Assembly (NCBI RefSeq): GCF_000165425.1
Contig: NW_001799010.1
Coordinates: 125,739 to 189,738, forward strand
Length of the DNA: 64,000 nucleotides
Direction of reading: 5' to 3'
Origin: Paramecium tetraurelia
Taxonomy: Eukaryota; Ciliophora; Oligohymenophorea; Peniculida; Parameciidae
A program made the translations under genes and the position numbers. The notes under the pieces are model-generated. The model was given only the letters and a program-made list of their open reading frames with translations. It did no database searches and was not told the DNA's origin. This document shows positions 62,576 to 64,000 of the stretch, piece by piece. How positions within the stretch are numbered: position 1 is the first letter of the stretch; the number at the start of each line of letters is the position of its first letter.

Positions 62576-63909
62576 ATGTCATTATTAGAATCAATAAATT
62601 AAAAATGGATAATCCCATTGGGCAACCGAAACTTATCAAATACTTACTTATAACAACAGAATTACAAGCTCATCCAGCGTTTAGGAATGGGTGCCTTTGG
62701 AGAGATTTACTTGGCTTAAAATAAACAGAAGGAGGAATACGCTATAAAATTAGAAAGAACCAATTGCCAATATCCACAGATTCTATATGAGGCCAAGGTG
62801 TATGCTTTCCTTCATCAGGATTCTCAATAATTAGACAAAGGTAATCTACTAAATTCACTTTCTCAGGTATCCCCAAGATATTTGGAGCAGCAACTGAAGG
62901 AGATTATAATTACTTGGTAATGGAGCTTTTGGGAAAATCAATTGAAGATTTATTTGCTTAATGCCATCGCAAATTATCAATTAAAACAGTATTATCAATA
63001 TAAATTCAGGTGTGTATGCTTGCAGAACAAATGGTTTCCAGACTTGAATTAATGCATTCACGATCCTTCATACATCGTGATGTGAAGCCTGATAACTTCC
63101 TAATGGGCATAGGCAAGAAGCAGGCCAAACTCTATGTCGTAGATATGGGATTAGCCAAAAGATATTTGACCAAGGATGGACACATTCCATTTAAAGAAAA
63201 TAAACCACTTACAGGGACTGCTCGTTATGCAAGTATTAATACTCATTTGGGATATGAACAAAGTCGAAGAGACGACCTTGAAGGCTTGGCTTATGTTCTT
63301 GTTTATTTAGCCAAAGGCACTCTACCCTGGATGAACCTTGTATGTAACAATAAAAATGACAAATACGTTCTCATCAAAGAAAAGAAAATTAAGACAACAA
63401 CTGAGCAACTCTGTTCAGGATTACCTGAGGAAATGGCTTTGTACTTGAATTATGTTAAGAAATTGAAATTTGAAGAGAAACCAGATTATAATTATTTACG
63501 GAATCTCTTCAAATAAACGTTACAAAAATAAAACCTGTAATTGGATTACATTTACGATTGGACCAAACCTGAAAAAAGAAGATAAGAAAACGATCAAATG
63601 GATGATATCCGAAAAGTTAAGGAAGAAATTGCCAATAAAGAAGTGGATCCTAAATTAAAGCAAATTCCTCCTTAACAACCTGCGAAAGCTTAATCCATCA
63701 TTGCACCAAAACCCTAACCCTAACCTATCAATTCTCCTAAAGAAAATCAAAAAGTCCAATAGAAATAAATTCGACCACAATCTGCTCAAAAACCCATAGT
63801 TCCTAAAAGACCTCAATTACAAACTTAATAAGGCAAAAAACCACCGGTAGAACCTAGAGTAGCAGCACCGAGAATTGTAATTAATAAAGAACCTTATACT
63901 AAATATTGA
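62576..63909 (+). CDS. Casein kinase 1
   Basis: 429 codons with introns 62841-62866 (26 nt) and 62989-63009 (21 nt). Kinase domain from about residue 36: [44 protein letters not shown] (the CK1 triad region), [14 protein letters not shown] and DYIYDW near the end. The DFG position reads DMG ([10 protein letters not shown]). A basic, Pro/Gln-rich C-terminal tail of about 90 residues follows; it contains a telomere-like C3TA2 run that simply codes for PQPQP. Acts on acidic or primed substrates in many pathways. Confidence 0.93.
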
Positions 63910-64000
63910 TATCTTATTTTTGAAGGTTTTATTTAAATCTAATGACTTTCATGTTTATTGCACTTTATTTTTATACTATTATAATTTATTATCAATTATT

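Noticed and set aside
63708-63726. CCCTAACCCTAACC run resembling a telomere repeat
   Set aside because: It lies inside the casein kinase 1 coding region and reads as PQPQP in frame; only about two and a half units, and Paramecium telomeres use a different repeat.

Overview
The window is AT-rich nuclear DNA from a ciliate, most likely a Paramecium macronuclear chromosome. Long conserved reading frames only stay open if TAA and TAG are read as glutamine and TGA is the only stop (fibrillarin, MAPK15-like kinase, ABCG transporter, UBR-type E3 and others all behave this way). Introns are tiny, mostly 20-31 nt, and nearly all run GTA...TAG. The standard genetic code breaks almost every gene here. 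I re-read both strands with the ciliate code and intron removal; for most genes the spliced length then came out as a whole number of codons ending in TGA.

Layout. 0-9.6 kb: two small RING-like zinc proteins, a CDPK-like pseudokinase, fibrillarin, a RIB43A ciliary protein, two small unknowns, and a LysM-TLD (OXR1-like) gene. 10.1-16.4 kb: two tandem copies of a candidate small-RNA gene with an snRNA-type PSE, a broken RING fragment, and a 1.4-kilo-residue UBR-box/RING E3 ligase. 17-24.2 kb: a coiled-coil protein, a four-helix membrane protein, a probable mitochondrial protein, a CCCH-like protein and a very small gene. 24.3-31.3 kb: Aurora-like kinase, alveolin/epiplasmin, HTH protein, a secreted Cys-rich protein, a UPF0488 protein and several small intron-rich genes. 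31.4-36.3 kb: a giant TOG/XMAP215-like gene. 36.9-46.4 kb: bZIP factor, membrane protein, HP1-like chromo/chromoshadow protein, diacylglycerol kinase, ABCG half transporter and a small unknown. 46.9-47.5 kb: an inverted decayed copy of the 9.0-10.4 kb locus. 47.7-64 kb: AIG1-family membrane protein, LPA1/2PGK-like P-loop protein, IPNS-like oxygenase, MAPK15-like kinase, membrane protein, a 708-residue unknown, coiled-coil proteins, a tandem ubiquitin-like protein and a casein kinase 1.

There is no operon logic; these are independently promoted eukaryotic genes packed with intergenic gaps from negative (overlapping 3' ends) to about 850 bp. Themes are cilia and cytoskeleton (RIB43A, MAPK15, TOG protein, alveolin, coiled-coil proteins), kinases and lipid signalling, ubiquitin biology, and chromatin/transcription. 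The most unusual signal is the small-RNA locus: two near-identical transcribed-looking bodies of about 185 nt, each with an snRNA-style promoter, plus a third internally deleted copy lying next to a duplicated fragment of the same neighbouring gene 37 kb away in inverted orientation. I could not assign the RNA to a known class.
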